64,000 nt of DNA. Origin: Candidula unifasciata (taxonomy: Eukaryota; Mollusca; Gastropoda; Stylommatophora; Geomitridae). Below are positions 1 to 12,444 of this stretch, piece by piece. The notes below the pieces were generated by a model. The model saw only the letters and a list, made by a program, of their open reading frames with translations, had not been told where the DNA came from and searched no databases. The first letter of the stretch is position 1, and each line of letters starts with the position of its first letter. The translations under genes and the position numbers were made by a program. The DNA lies in contig CAJHNH020002518.1 of assembly GCA_905116865.2 (NCBI GenBank), positions 27,501 through 91,500 on the forward strand, in the 5' to 3' direction.

Positions 1-526
1 GTACCGACTAGCCACCCATACAGTGTTATCATAAGTCTGGTCCAGCATCGATGTACCGACTAGCCACCCGTACAGTGTTATCATAAGTCTGGTCCAGCAT
101 CGATGTACCGACTAGCCACCCATACAGTGTTATCATAAGTCTGGTCCAGCATCGATGTACCGACTAGCCACACATACAGTGTTATCATAAGTCTGCTCCA
201 GCATCGATGTACCGACTAGCCACACATACAGTGTTATCATAAGTCTGCTCCAGCATCGATGTACCGACTAGCCACCCATACAGTGTTATCATAAGTCTGC
301 TCCAGCATCGATGTACCGACTAGCCACACATACAGTGTTATCATAAGTCTGGTCTAGCATCGATGTACCGACTAGCCACACATACAGTGTTATCATAAGT
401 CTGCTCCAGCATCGATGTACCGACTAGCCACACATACAGTGTTATCATAAGTCTGGTCTAGCATCGATGTACCGACTAGCCACACATACAGTGTTATCAT
501 AAGTCTGGTCCAGTATCGATATACCG
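1..526. repeat. 52-bp minisatellite, about 10 copies, cut by the left edge
   Basis: The unit starts GTACCGACTAGCCACC and recurs every 52 bases (positions 1, 53, 105 and so on). Copies differ at a few fixed sites (CCCATA/CCCGTA/CACATA, GGTCC/GCTCC/GGTCT). The array continues beyond the left edge. No coding sense is evident. Confidence 0.97.
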
Positions 527-1465
527 ACAACCTGCATTAGAAGGGGACTGATAACTCTGTTTGAACACGTCAGTGGAAAAAGACACAATCAGTACATCGT
601 CACAGAAGACAAGGTAGAAAATAAAGTGGGGGGGGGGGGGGGGGTGCTTGACGAGGTGTGGCCAAGAGAGAAGATGATGGCCAGTCTGGTGGGGTGGCTT
701 GGAGACCCAACTGAATCAGAAGTGATTAGCAGTACACGATACAGAAGGCTGGGGATCAACACCACACAGGTTGGACTATAAGAAGCAGATCAGGCAGCTG
801 ATGCAACGACTAGGAAGAAAGGGCATTTCTAGTACATTGCGAGCCGTGTTAATGTTGTTGCTAGACGTTCAGCTGCCGGCCCGAAAATCATGGGTTCGGT
901 TTTGCATCCAAGCGGATTTTTTTAAATATTTACAGTTTGCTCCCAGACTGACCCAGTCCAAAATGGGTCCAAGATGATCACGTGTGTGGTAAAGGCAGCA
1001 TGTTGAAAACATCTTAGACACAAAGCCTATAACAATATGTTTACAACAGTATGCTACATGCAGCACGAACGTCAAAGCTCTGTGTGTGAAATCATATTTG
1101 ACTGAAAGCGCATGGTTTATGTAGGTAGTTTCAATCCCTGCGTTCAAGTTTCTGTACCCCTGAAGACTTTCACGCTCGCTGATGTTCACCGTATCATTGT
1201 AGCAGATTTTAGAGTCTGACTTCTCATTGTTGTTTCCCCCTAGCTACGGTTGAGGTGTCTCAACGAGGAAGTCAACGGATTGAATCTGAGATAATCTTTT
1301 CCTCGCATGAACTTAATCTTTACATTTGCTTTGGCAATTAACTAACTTGATATCTTCACTAATATGTATTCACGTCAAATTATCATTTGTTTTTCTAATG
1401 CATTTTTTTCATGTTAAGTATTTAACAGTTAGCGTAGGAGTTAAAAAATATTCAGTACCAAGTGT

Positions 1466-1500
<35 letters not shown>

Positions 1501-1730
1501 GTTATTTTTAAACACAACCTCTTCTGGTTTGTAGGTGTATGTATTGATATTTCTGCTAATAGTTGAGGATAGCATCTCTGGCAAACGTGTCTTTCAAAGA
1601 CTATAAGAGCAAATACAATCAGTGATGTGACATGAATGTCAGACACTGACAGTTACAACAAAAATGAAAAAAAAACATTGACTTTGTATTTAAATAATAA
1701 TGCAACAATTAGCATTGCAGTCTAAAAAAG
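527..1730. other. non-coding stretch with G-run, SINE fragment and (TG)n
   Basis: No recognisable gene. It holds a 17-base G run (628-644), a fragment of SINE family A (listed separately) and a (TG)n microsatellite at about 1462-1502. The short open frames here match nothing I know and have no coding look. Confidence 0.7.
860..976 (+). mobile_element. SINE family A, fragment
   Basis: A GGGTTCGG B-box-like stretch is followed by GCTCCCAGACTGACCCAG and AAAATGGGT. This order matches the better copies at 29531-29800 and 36555-36790 in this window. Diverged and truncated. Confidence 0.5.
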
Positions 1731-1885
1731 GAAATGAGACACTCTTGCTCAAGAAATGAGACACTCTTGCTCAAGAAATGAGACACTCTTGCTCAAGAAA
1801 TGAGACACTCTTGCTCAAGAAATGAGACACTCTTGCTCAAGAAATAAGACACTCTTGCTCGAGAAATGAGACACTCTTGCTCAAG
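1731..1885. repeat. 22-bp minisatellite, 7 copies
   Basis: The unit begins GAAATGAGACACTCTTGC and repeats every 22 bases almost without change. Confidence 0.97.
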
Positions 1886-3265
1886 ATATGGCATGAAAAG
1901 TCCAATGAGGACAGTCAATGTTTCTCCAACAATTCATGTGAGCGAACCGACTTGAGCACCTGGCAAAGACTGGCAACATCAATAGAAAGAGAGCAAGGAC
2001 ATCGCAAAAAGATAAGTACGTAGATGGCTTGTCCTCATGGACAGGGCGAGTCAAGCTCGATCGGGGTTTCTAGTGATCGTTGGTGATGGCCAAACATGGC
2101 AGCCTGTGCTTGGTGCCACGGCAGACGATGGTGATGCAGGTCCAACTGATACAGAGTAAAGAGAAGCGGGAACAGGGCTGGGTGATATGGGAGAAATAAC
2201 CGATGATTTTTTTCAGGCTGTATGGACAGCATACAGTTATTGACGGCTCGTGGAAGAAAGCGAGCAGAGGTATGGAAATGAGACAGCCACGTTTGATAAA
2301 CGACAGGAAGAATAACATTAGATTTGTTATCCTATTACTTCTCTGGCCCTTTTATAATGCAGGTTATGAAGCGCAGTCGATAGGAGATTCGCTTATAAAT
2401 CCAGCTGTGACTCGCTGCAACCCACGGCCGGTATTCGAAACTGGGCGGTTCCCGGGGTTCACTCAATCTCTAGGAAATGGGTACCAGAGTTACCACTCTA
2501 AGGTAAATGGAGGAACGTCGCTGTAGCTTCGGAGTTGCGTGCGGACGGCGACACAGGTGGACAGTTTCTTATCAGCTGTCCGTACTGGTGGCAGAGCACT
2601 TATGGTTTATTACCTTGTGCAATGACGCTGGTTCACATCTCCCAACTTTACCTTTAGTTAATAAAGAGGTGACTTAACGCAGAGCCAATCCACGTGTCAT
2701 TATGCACAAAGAAGCCCTTTATATTCCGCCATAATCATTTATCGTTATCACTTTAATGGGGCTTCTGTGTTATATGTTCATCTATTTCCGTGCTGTCTTT
2801 TATAACCATAATGATAATTGTATAACGCCAGTACATGAACCTAATAAAACTATAATTCTTGTTTACTGAACCTGGCACTTAAGTAGACTAACATAGAGAT
2901 TGTACTCCGTGGAACATCTGACCTGTACACTTAATCTACATTAGCTTTTCTATTTTAGTCTACTTCCACTGAAACAGTTCATGTGCACCCATTAACACCA
3001 GTGCTGTGTCTGCCCATTGCTAACTAGAAAACTGTGCATCTTTCATTCATTCGCTAAACAATCACTTTTAATCTGAAGAAAACGAATTGAGACGGCTCAC
3101 TAAATTATCATGGCGAGGATTTCATTTCGGCCATATATACTATTTAATCGTCGTGAAAGATCATACTATACAACCACAAGCAGTCATATTTCAGAGAATA
3201 TGCAGCAGTTGGAATTACAAGATGGTTCAGATTAGTTGTGCTTGCTTTCTATTAAATGAATTAAG
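1886..3265. other. non-coding stretch, nothing recognised
   Basis: Mixed-composition sequence. The longest open frame (107 codons, plus strand, 2203-2526) resembles no family I recognise and lacks any splice or context support, so it is not called as a gene. Confidence 0.5.
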
Positions 3266-3271
3266 TATGCA

Positions 3272-3898
3272 TACTCATTACATTGCACTCCATACTGAGT
3301 ACATTGCACTCCATACTGAGTACATTGCACTCCATACTGATTACATTGCACTCCATACTGAGTACATTGCACTCCATACTGAGTACATTGCACTCCATAC
3401 TGAGTATATTGCAGTCCATACTGAGTACATTGCACTCCATACTGAGTATATTGCACTCCATACTGAGTATATTGCAGTCCATACTGAGTACATTGCACTC
3501 CATACTGAGTATATTGCACTCCATACTGAGTATATTGCAGTCCATACTGAGTACACTGCACTCCATACTGAGTACATTGCACTCCATACTGAGTACATTG
3601 CACTCCATACTGAGTACACTGCAGTCCATACTGAGTACATTGCACTCCATACTGAGTACATTGCACTCCATACTGAGTATATTGCAGTCCATACTGAGTA
3701 CACTGCAGTCCATACTGAGTACATTGCACTCCATACTGAGTATATTGCAGTCCATCCTGAGTACACTGCACTCCATACTGAGTACACTGCACTCCATACT
3801 GAGTATATTGCACTCCATACTGAGTATATTGCACTCCATACTGAGTACACTGCACTCCATACTGAGTACACTGCACTCCATACTGAGTACACTGCACA
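3272..3898. repeat. 21-bp minisatellite, about 30 copies
   Basis: The unit reads TACTGAGTACATTGCACTCC plus one A. Because 21 is a multiple of three and the unit lacks stops in several frames, long artefactual open frames arise on both strands. Variants (ACATTG/ATATTG/ACACTG, CACTCC/CAGTCC) are spread along the array in local clusters. Confidence 0.97.
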
Positions 3899-4868
3899 CT
3901 TTCAATATGTCCATTAGTGTAGGGATGATATACAACGTTTGATTGTTTACATGTTCAATGCTTTATTTGTACCAATATTCTTGTCACTGAACTTTTTCTC
4001 TGGGCTGTGTTGGTGAGGCAGAGACCAGATCTACTAACAAGCACAGGCTAATTACTAATTACTATTTCCACATAATAAATTCAGATAGGTAAACATTCGA
4101 GCACCCCCCCCCCCCCACCCCCAATCACGTATAGGTCACTGTGTCCTAAAATAAACATACAATGGACATTGTGGCGTCAAGAGTTTTTTCAGCAGTCAAC
4201 AGCAAACAAAAAGCTAGCAATTTCTTTTTTTTTTTTTTTCTTTTCTTTTTTGTTGTTGCTAGCTCTTGTTTGTTGATGAAGGTTTCCAGCCTCAACGTTC
4301 GTAGTTGATTTATTGTAATTCTCTATAGCTGATCTGTACTTTAGTTTTTATTTCATTAATTTTTTTTTTATTTATCTATTTATTCATTTTTGCTTAGTTG
4401 TTTTAATTTTGACAGCTTTAGACAAATTTCACCCATTTTAGTTTATTGTCAAAACATCAAGTAGTCACTTCAGCTATTCAGGTTGATAATAACTGTATTG
4501 CTTTTAATTTACACAAATGCACTTTCCCTGTTGTTACTTGCGCAGTTGTTGGGCCCACACGTTATACTAGAACCGTAAATTGCATGCATCAAGACAGGTG
4601 TAAGGCCTTACAATGAGAATTAATGGTTTCAATCGTTTCTTTGCATGCCAGGTAGCTATTTTAATTATTTGTGATGTTGGCTCTGTTGTTGTTAATTAAA
4701 CTGATTAATGTTTCACACGAAACTTGTAATGCAAGTCAGCGTATGCGCTGGAGGAAACTAATCAAATATGTTAATGAAGGTAAATATAATATGAAGGTAA
4801 ACGTCAGTAAAATTTGTGTCAGTATAACATGTAGTTATAATGTTTTGGAGGGAAGCTCGTAAAAGATA
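3899..4868. other. AT-rich non-coding stretch
   Basis: Contains a C-rich run (about 4103-4123) and T-rich tracts near 4225-4250 and 4360. No gene or element recognised. Confidence 0.6.
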
Positions 4869-5335
4869 TAGGGGAAGTCAGTGTAATGTGTTAGGTGAAG
4901 TCGGTGTAACAAATAAGGGAAGTCAGTGTAACGTGTTAGGGGAAGTCGGTGTAACAAATAAGGGAAGTCAGTGTAACGTGTTAGGGGAAGTCGGTGTAAC
5001 AAATAAGGGAAGTCAGTGTAACGTGTTAGGGGAAGTCGGTGTAACAAATAAGGGAAGTCAGTGTAACGTGTTAGGGGAAGTCGGTGTAACAAATAAGGGA
5101 AGTCAGTGTAACGTGTTAGGGGAAGTCGGTGTAACAAATAAGGGAAGTCAGTGTAACGTGTTAGGGGAAGTCGGTGTCACAAATAAGGGAAGTCAGTGTA
5201 ACGTGTTAGGGGAAGTCGGTGTAACAAATAAGGGAAGTCAGTGTTACGTGTTATGGGAAGTCGGTGTAACAAATAAGGGAAGTCAGTGTAATGGGGTAGG
5301 GAAAGTTAGTATAACATGTTAGGGGAAGTCAGTGT
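4869..5335. repeat. 45-bp minisatellite made of two related half-units, about 10 copies
   Basis: The unit contains GGGAAGTCAGTGTAACGTG followed by GGGGAAGTCGGTGTAACAA, so each 45-bp unit is itself an old duplication of about 22 bp. Outer copies are more degraded than inner ones. Confidence 0.95.
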
Positions 5336-5411
5336 TTCTTTACATGATACATTTTTTAGTGCCCATAATATCTCATTTAGAACCCCTGACTAATTTTGCT
5401 GTAAAGGCGTC

Positions 5412-5412
5412 T

Positions 5413-5473
<61 letters not shown>
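5412..5473. repeat. (TTG)n microsatellite
   Basis: About 20 uninterrupted TTG triplets. Confidence 0.97.
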
Positions 5474-5521
5474 CGAGGGTTGGGCATTTATAATTTTTGT
5501 TCAAAGTGAGAGCTCATCTTG

Positions 5522-5815
5522 GTGTTTAAGTTAAGGTCCACACTTGCGGTTAACGTTAAGGTCCACCCTTATGGTTCACGTTAAGGTCCACCCTTAGAGT
5601 TCACGTTAAGGTCCACCTTTTGGGTTCACGTTAAGATCCACCCTTATGGTTCACGTTAAGGTCCACCTTTTGGGTTCACGTTAAGGTCCACCCTTATGGT
5701 TCACGTTAAGGTCCACCCTTATGGTTCACGTTAAGGTCCACCCTTAGAGTTAACGTTAACGTCCACCTTTGGGGTTCACGTTAAGGTCCACCCTTGGGGT
5801 TCAAGTTAAGAGTCA
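5522..5815. repeat. 25-bp minisatellite, about 12 copies
   Basis: The unit contains GTTAAGGTCCACCCTTATGG and varies at ATGG/AGAG/TTGG positions. Confidence 0.93.
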
Positions 5816-5930
5816 CACTTTGGGTTTGAAGATAAAGTTCGTAACTTAATTACAAAGTTTGGAGTTCACACTCTAAATTGTGAGTTAAGATTTCACACTT
5901 TGAGATTATAGTTAGTTAGTCACAATTAGG

Positions 5931-6390
5931 GTTTAAAGTTAAAGGTCACAGTTGGGGTTCTAAAGATATAGGTCACAGATGGGGTTCTAAAGCTATATGT
6001 CACAGTTGGGGTTCTAAAGCTATGGGTCACAGTTGGGGTTCTAAAGCTATAGGTCACAGTTGGGGTTCTAAAGCTATAGGTCACAGTTGGGGTTCTAAAG
6101 CTATAGGTTACAGTCGGGGTTCTAAAGCTATAGGTCACAGTTGGGGCTCTAAAGCTATAGGTCACAGTTGGGGTTCTAAAGTTATAGGTCACAGTTGGGG
6201 TTCTAAAGTTATAGGTCACAGTTGGGGTTCTAAAGTTATGGGTCACAGTTGAGGTTCTAAAGTTATGGGTCACAGTTGGGATTCTAAAGCTATAGGTCAC
6301 AGCTGGGGTTCTAAAGCTATAGGTCACAGCTGGGGTTCTAAAGCTATAGGTCACAGCTGGGGTTCTAAAGCTATAGGTCACACTGAGGAT
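5931..6390. repeat. 27-bp minisatellite, about 17 copies
   Basis: The unit contains GGTCACAGTTGGGGTTCTAA with variation at TATA/TATG and AGC/AGT. 27 is divisible by three, which explains the open frames on both strands. Confidence 0.95.
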
Positions 6391-6643
6391 TTAGAGTAAC
6401 AGACAGCCTGATGTACGTGTCTGCAGGCGGGAGGAGAACCTGGCAACTTGCCCATGTCTGACCTGAGACGTCGCCTAAGAAGGACAATTGCCAAGTCCAA
6501 GAGGAACAACGATTACTTCAGGGAGTAAAGAGCACCCAACCATGTCGTAGAGGAACAGGATACAGACACGGGAGGGTATGTTGTCCGAAATAACCGGTAA
6601 CGAGGCCTGGTACAACTTTTAGTGGCCATGTGACGAGTTTGAT

Positions 6644-7017
6644 TAAACAACACCACAGTACCTCTGCTGTTTTATAAACAACACCACAGTACCTCTGCTG
6701 TTTTATAAACAACACCACAGTACCTCTGCTGTTTTATAAACAACACCACAGTACCTCTGCTGTTTTATAAACAACACCACAGTACCTCTGCTGTTTTATA
6801 AACAACACCACGGTACCTCTGCTGTTTTATAAACAACACCACAGTACCTCTGCTGTTTTATAAACAACACCACAGTACCTCTGCTGTTTTATAAACAACA
6901 CCACAGTACCTCTGCTGTTTTATAAACAACACCACGGTACCTTTGCTGTTTTATAAACAACACCACAGTACCTCTGCTGTTTTATAAACAACACCACGGT
7001 ACCTCTGCTGTTTTATA
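6644..7017. repeat. 31-bp minisatellite, 12 copies
   Basis: The unit contains AACAACACCACAGTACCTCT and TGTTTTAT and is nearly invariant, suggesting recent expansion. Confidence 0.97.
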
Positions 7018-7900
7018 TCAACTTGAAGCAAACTGGACGTCCTCAAACGCCACTATTGAAAAAGCTTATTTTGGTTATGTCCCTAGTAATAGTAGATTAG
7101 AGCTCACTGGTTCCAATCGATTTGAAATATAAATACAGCATGGGAACGAGCAGATGAGATTATTACTTAACGTTGATTCCGTTGAGAAACCCTGAAAACA
7201 GACTAACTAGAAGGACTTTGCGTTGGAACCCACAGAGGCTTATAAATGAAGGCAGACGACACAAACACAAACTCACAGAGAAGGGAACTAGAGGGAATAT
7301 GGGAAGGACGTGATGTGAGCTGCAAGCGAAAGCAACGGATAGGACAACTTTGTGTGTTGGTTGAGGGCTTAAGTTCCATTTCTAGATCAAAGGTAGAACA
7401 ATGCACGTTGATTAGGAAAATGATGGTGGGAGTCATGACGTCAGGAGGTCAGGCAGATTAAAATGTTGTACCAGGCCTTTTTCCCACACACGATCCTCGG
7501 TATCTATTTACCCTCACGATGTGAGGTATTGTGTGAGTGTATTTGTGTGTGTGTGTTTTCTTTTTTCCTCTTTATGTAATGGTGCACAATGAATATTGTA
7601 TGTACTTGTTGAAACACGTATTTTATTGTTTCTTTTGAATATTGTTAAAATACGCACATATACACCGAGCATTGTTTTGTTGCTACAATGTTATTTACGA
7701 CATTGCATTTTTTGACAAGACTTCAGTACAATAACAATGAAGCCGTAGTATTTAGACTGAAACGAAATTGCAATATGTTTATTTCGCCAACATAGAAAAC
7801 AGGCATATACATAATATCTATGCTTTGTAAGTTGTTCTACGTCAACCGTATCCGCTAAGGAATGCGAAGACTTTTTGTTTAAGCAGAGGGTTTAACGGTT
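7018..7900. other. non-coding stretch, nothing recognised
   Basis: Unique sequence with a short GT-rich tract near 7540. No gene, RNA or mobile element recognised. Confidence 0.5.
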
Positions 7901-7902
7901 TC

Positions 7903-7975
7903 TGATCGGGGATTCGAACCCGCGCGTCCCGCATAAGAGTTAAGTGCCCCAACTCAGCTTGTTCATAATATTTAA
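7903..7975 (-). mobile_element. tRNA-derived SINE head
   Basis: Read on the minus strand it shows an A-box-like GCTGAGTTGGGGCAC and a B box GGGTTCGAATCCCC about 30 bases later, the internal Pol III promoter spacing of a tRNA-derived SINE. It is not a full cloverleaf, so I do not call a tRNA gene. Confidence 0.6.
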
Positions 7976-8215
7976 AAACGTGAAATGTAAGCAAAAAAAC
8001 AAATAGTAAAGAGAGATAGAATCAAAGCGGTTGCAGCCTGTCTTGAATGTCACTAGTTGAGGTTAACTCTGACATTTTTTTGTTTTTCCTTGTGCTATTC
8101 CCGTGAAGTAATCGGTTACATGAACACAGTCAAGTCAACGAGCCCGGTCTAGCCGTGCTGGGTTTATCATGCTTGCTCCATGTTCAAACAAGTTGCCGCT
8201 GGGATTGTTGTCACT

Positions 8216-8273
8216 ATCTCATTAGCTACATCTCACTAGCTACATCTCACTAGCTACATCTCATTAGCTACAT
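8216..8273. repeat. 14-bp short tandem repeat, 4 copies
   Basis: The unit CTCACTAGCTACAT alternates with CTCATTAGCTACAT. Confidence 0.9.
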
Positions 8274-8389
8274 TTGTTCACAGAAAACTTTGTGATAACT
8301 ATTTTAGGTCGACCTGCGAGCAAGAGAAATAAGGGACGGGTGAATCTCGTTTGTGGTTATTTGAACGAACTACCATCCGTGTTGGTTCA

Positions 8390-8581
8390 GGGGCTCCGTT
8401 GGAAAGCGAGGGTGGGTGGGTGGGGGGGGGGGTGAAGAGAGAACAGGACCCACTGTCTCGCATGTTGAAAAAGGCAACTAATTAGGTAGTATTTCGCCTG
8501 AGAGGCGGACAGCCAACAGCAGGCATACAAAAAGCAGATCTGTAAAGCGGATGTGCACACATAATTCAGGTCCCAGAACAA
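8390..8581 (+). mobile_element. interspersed element, family B
   Basis: Shares in order a G/C homopolymer, a CCCACTG motif, GCATGTTGAAAAAGGCAAC, a CCTGAGAGGCGGACAGCC stretch and AAAGCGGATGTGCACAC with copies at 12445, 13722, 17575 and 28900. No internal coding sequence, so probably a SINE-like non-autonomous element. Confidence 0.6.
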
Positions 8582-8597
8582 AAAATGATGTTCCAGA

Positions 8598-8826
8598 AGT
8601 GAACGATTCCAGGAACATCCAGAACGTTACAGCGGAGGTCACAGCTGGGGAACGATTCCAGGAACATCCAGAGCGTTACAGCGGAGGTCACAGCTGGGGA
8701 ACGATTCCAGGAACAGCTGAGGAACGATTCCAGGAACAGCCATAGCGTTACAGCGGAGGTCACAGCTGGGGAACGATTTCAGGAACAGCCATAGCGTTAC
8801 AGCGGAGGTCACAGCTGGGGAACGCT
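8598..8826. repeat. 49-bp minisatellite, 4-5 copies
   Basis: The unit contains AACGATTCCAGGAACATCC and GCGGAGGTCACAGCTGGGG. One copy is shortened. The array starts at the 3' end of the family B element. Confidence 0.9.
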
Positions 8827-8948
8827 AGGGAGAAGCTTCGTGTAGTGTTTGACCGGTTGTCAGGGCATGGTTGCCGATCATTGTTGTGTGTGTGGTTAAA
8901 GCACTGTGTTAATTGTAACAGGTAGATGGTTCATTGTGGCAGGTTGAG

Positions 8949-10172
8949 TCTAATGAGAGTGACAGTCAATGTAATGAGAGTGACAGTCAATGTAATGAGA
9001 GTGACAGTCAATGTAATGAGAGTGACAGTCAATGTAATGAGAGTGACAGTCAATGTAATGAGAGTGACAGTCAATGTAATGAGAGTGACAGTCAATGTAA
9101 TGATTTTGACAGTCAATGTAATGAGAGTGACAGCCAATGTAATGAGAGTGACAGTCAATGTAATGAGAGTGACAGTCAATGTAATGAGAGTGACAGTCAA
9201 TGTAATGAGAGTGACAGTCAATGTAATGAGAGTAACAGTCAATGTAATGAGAGTAACAGTCAATGTAATGAGAGTGACAGCCAGTGTAATGAGAGTGACA
9301 GTCAATGTAATGAGAGTGACAGCCAGTGCAATGAGAGTGACAGTCAATGTAATGGGAGTGACAGTCAATGTAATGAGAGTGACAGCCAGTGTAATGAGAG
9401 TGACAGTCAATGTAATGAGAGTGACAGCCAGTGTAATGAGAGTGTCAGTCAATGTAATGAGAGTGACAGTCAATGTAATGAGAGTGACAGTCAATGTAAT
9501 GAGAGTGACAGTCAATGTAATGAGAGTAACAGTCAATGTAATGAGAGTAACAGTCAATGTTATGAGAGTGACAGCCAGTGTAATGAGAGTGACAATCAAT
9601 GTAATGAGAGTGACAGTCAATGTAATGAGAGTGACAGTCAATGTAATGAGAGTGACAGTCAATGTAATGAGAGTGACAGCCAGTGTAATGAGAGTGACAG
9701 TCAATGTAATGAGAGAAACAGTCAATGTAATGAGAGTGACAGTCAATGTAATGAGAGTGACAGTCAATGTAATGAGAGTGACAGCCAGTGTAATGAGAGT
9801 GACAGTCAATGTAATGAGAGTGACAGTCAATGTAATGAGAGTGACAGTCGGTGTAATCAGAGTGACAGTCAATGTAATGAGAGTGACAGCCAGTGTAATG
9901 AGAGTGACAGCCAGTGTAATGAGAGTGACAGTCAATGTAATAAGAGTAACAGTCAATGTAATGGGAGTGACAGCCAGTCTAATGAGAGTGACAGTCAGTG
10001 TAATGGGAGTGACAGTCATGTAAAGAGAGTGATAGTCAGGTAAGTAACAGGCAGTGTAATAAAAGTGAAAGTCAGTGTAATGAGAGTGACAGTCGGTGTA
10101 ATCAGAGTGACAGTCGGTGTAATGAGAGTGACAGTCATGTAATGAGAGTGACAGTCGGTGTAATGAGGCTGA
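8949..10172. repeat. 21-bp minisatellite, about 58 copies
   Basis: The unit is GAGAGTGACAGTCAATGTAA plus T. The longest open frames (about 365-417 codons on both strands) are products of a stop-free 21-bp unit. One frame reads as a heptapeptide NESDSQC, but the opposite strand and another frame are equally open, so I do not call a protein. Confidence 0.97.
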
Positions 10173-10281
10173 CCTCAGCCTCACATGTAAAACACAAAAA
10201 GTGTATCAATAAAGGTAAGTGTCACCGTCCTGTTCATTTTGTGACGTGACAAAGATTACGTGCTTGATATAATCGATACCC

Positions 10282-10347
10282 AATTTACTTCCCGTGTCAT
10301 TTCCTAAGGCCGCTGGAAGCTGTGTGCACCTGGGAGTCCAAATCTGT
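10282..10347 (-). mobile_element. SINE family A, fragment
   Basis: On the minus strand it reads ACTCCCAGGTGCACACAGC, then GGAAATGACACGGGAAGTAAA, matching the middle of the copy at 29531-29800. Confidence 0.5.
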
Positions 10348-11518
10348 AGAAGAAACATCTCATGTCTTGCAAAAATACCAATCTGTAGAAGAAACATCTC
10401 ATCTCTTGCAACAATACTAATCTGTAGAAGAAACATCTCATCTCTGGCAACAATACCAATCTGTAGAAGAAACATCTCATCTCTTGCAACAATACCAATC
10501 TGTAAAAGAAACATCTCATCTCATGCAACAATACCAATCTGCAGAAAAAAACATCTCATGTCTTGCAACAATACCAATCTGTAGAAGAAACATCTCATCT
10601 CTTGCAACAATACCAATCTGTAGAAGAAACATCTCATCTCTTGCAACAATACCAATCTGTAGGAAAAACATCTCATCTCTGGCAACAATATCAATCTTTA
10701 GAAGAAACATCTCATCTCTGGCAACAATAACAATCTGTAGAAGAAACATCTCATCTCTGGCAACAATACCAATCTGTAGAAGAAACATCTTATCTCTGGC
10801 AACAATACCAATCTGTAGAAGAAACATCTCATCTCTTGCAACAATAACAATCTGTAGAAGAAACATCTCATCTCATGCAACAATACCAATCTGTAGAAGA
10901 AACATCTCATCTTTTGCAACAATACCAATCTGTAGAAGAAACATCTCATCTCTTGCAACAATACCAATCTGTAGAAGAAATATCTCATCTCTGGCAACAA
11001 TACCAGTCTGTAGGAGAAACATCTCATCTCTGGCAACAATACCAATCTGTAGAAGAAACATCTCATCTCTGGCAACAATACCAATCTGTAGAAGAAACAT
11101 CTCATCTCTGGCAACAATACCAATCTGTAGAAGAAACATCTCATCTCTGGCAACAATACCAATCTGTAGAAGAAACATCTCATCTCTGGCAACAATACCA
11201 ATCTGTAGAAGAAATATCTCATCTCTGGCAACAATACCAGTCTGTAGGAGAAACATCTCATCTCTGGCAACAATACCAATCTGTAGAAGAAACATCTCAT
11301 CTCTGGCAACAATACCAATCTGTAGAAGAAACATCTCATCTCTGGCAACAATACCAATCTGTAGAAGAAACATCTCATCTCTGGCAACAATACCAATCTG
11401 TAGAAGAAACATCTCATCTCTGGCAACAATACCAATCTGTAGAAGAAACATCTCATCTCCGGCAACAATACCAATCTGTAGAAGAAACATCTCATCTCTG
11501 GCAACAATACCAATCTCA
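10343..11518. repeat. 39-bp minisatellite, about 30 copies, with a 6-unit higher-order duplication
   Basis: The unit contains AATCTGTAGAAGAAACATCT and CTGGCAACAATACC. A rare pair of variants (GAAATATCTC followed by CAGTCTGTAGGAG) occurs at 10977 and again exactly 234 bases (6 x 39) later, showing that a six-unit block was copied. Both strands are open for over 200 codons because 39 is divisible by three. Confidence 0.97.
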
Positions 11519-11554
11519 TCAAAAGATGAGGATGTGTAGCCAGAAAATCTAATT

Positions 11555-12010
11555 TATGGCCAGGGCAGGCCAGACCTTTGGCTTTGTTTGGCGGCTAGCT
11601 GGTCGGTCTGGGAGGAGAGGTCTGACAGGCGGACAGACAAAGCATTGCTGATCTTATCAGGAAGCTGCTTCAGTCTGCTTTTTTGCCAACGTATCAATGC
11701 TGCCTTTCCTTTGTAGTAAACAAAGCAGACCGAAGAGGGGATCGTTCTTCATGAGCAACACTTGGTCTCCAAAATTATGTGCAGTCTGTGCACTATGAAG
11801 AGGAAGAGGCAGACTTTGGGGTTAGCACGAGCATGGGTGCCTAATCCGAAAGATGATTTTAGCATCATAGCTCAACCAGTCCTGAATAAGTCTACACTTT
11901 CGTGGCGTGAGCTGGTTGAGAGTCTATGCTCCGTTGGGAACTGAAGGTTGCAAGGCGAAGAATAAAAATGACAATCATAAAACTAGGTGGTGGAGCATCA
12001 CTGCTGAACA
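11555..12010. other. non-coding stretch, nothing recognised
   Basis: Unique sequence between an array and a SINE. Short open frames only, none recognisable. Confidence 0.5.
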
Positions 12011-12245
12011 AGAGCGCCGGTAGTTCATCGGCTATACACGATGAGCTGGGGTTCAAATCCTTATCAGAGCCTATTTTCATAACTGACCTAGATTGTGGTC
12101 CTATCCTAAAATGGGTGCTAGAAAATATTCATGGGAGTAAAAGGCGGCCGGCGTGATGTTGATCACATCATTCATCGAGTGCCGTTGGTCTATCAAATAT
12201 GGGTCTTGCACTCTATGTCCTACGCGCCACTGGCGTAAAAGTCCT
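12011..12245 (+). mobile_element. SINE family A, diverged near full copy
   Basis: tRNA-like head ending in a B box GGGGTTCAAATCC, then CCTAAAATGGGTGC, GGAGTAAAAGGCGGCC, GTGATGTTGATCACATCA and a tail ending AAAAGTCCTTTACC. The same order is seen at 36555-36790. Confidence 0.65.
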
Positions 12246-12444
12246 TTACCTACTACTATTTACTGTGCCCTATGCGTTTGCTTTGCGTGTGCCAGCTTTA
12301 CAATTATGTCGGGACTGATATCTTTATAACTAGCCTTCAAATGGGACGGTGAAAGTCGTTTTGGGTGATTTTCCCTGGCGCAAAAACGCAACAGTTGCGG
12401 GAAAGACCCGTTTACAGTGAGGTGGAAATCTCCACCTGCCCGTC

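Noticed and set aside
2203..2526. 107-codon frame in the intergenic part
   Set aside because: No recognisable domain, no splice context, no conservation evidence available.
7903..7975. Minus-strand tRNA gene
   Set aside because: A and B boxes are present but the cloverleaf stems do not close. SINE head is the better reading. Same verdict for 61005-61080.
8926..10184. Frames of 365-417 codons on both strands, one reading NESDSQC repeats
   Set aside because: A 21-bp unit without stops gives equal openness in several frames and on both strands. No start context, introns or flanking domains support a protein.
10343..11552. Regular repeats of 39 bp resembling a CRISPR array
   Set aside because: There are no unique spacers between repeats; units are contiguous and vary only by point changes. 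The genome is clearly eukaryotic. The same applies to all other arrays here.
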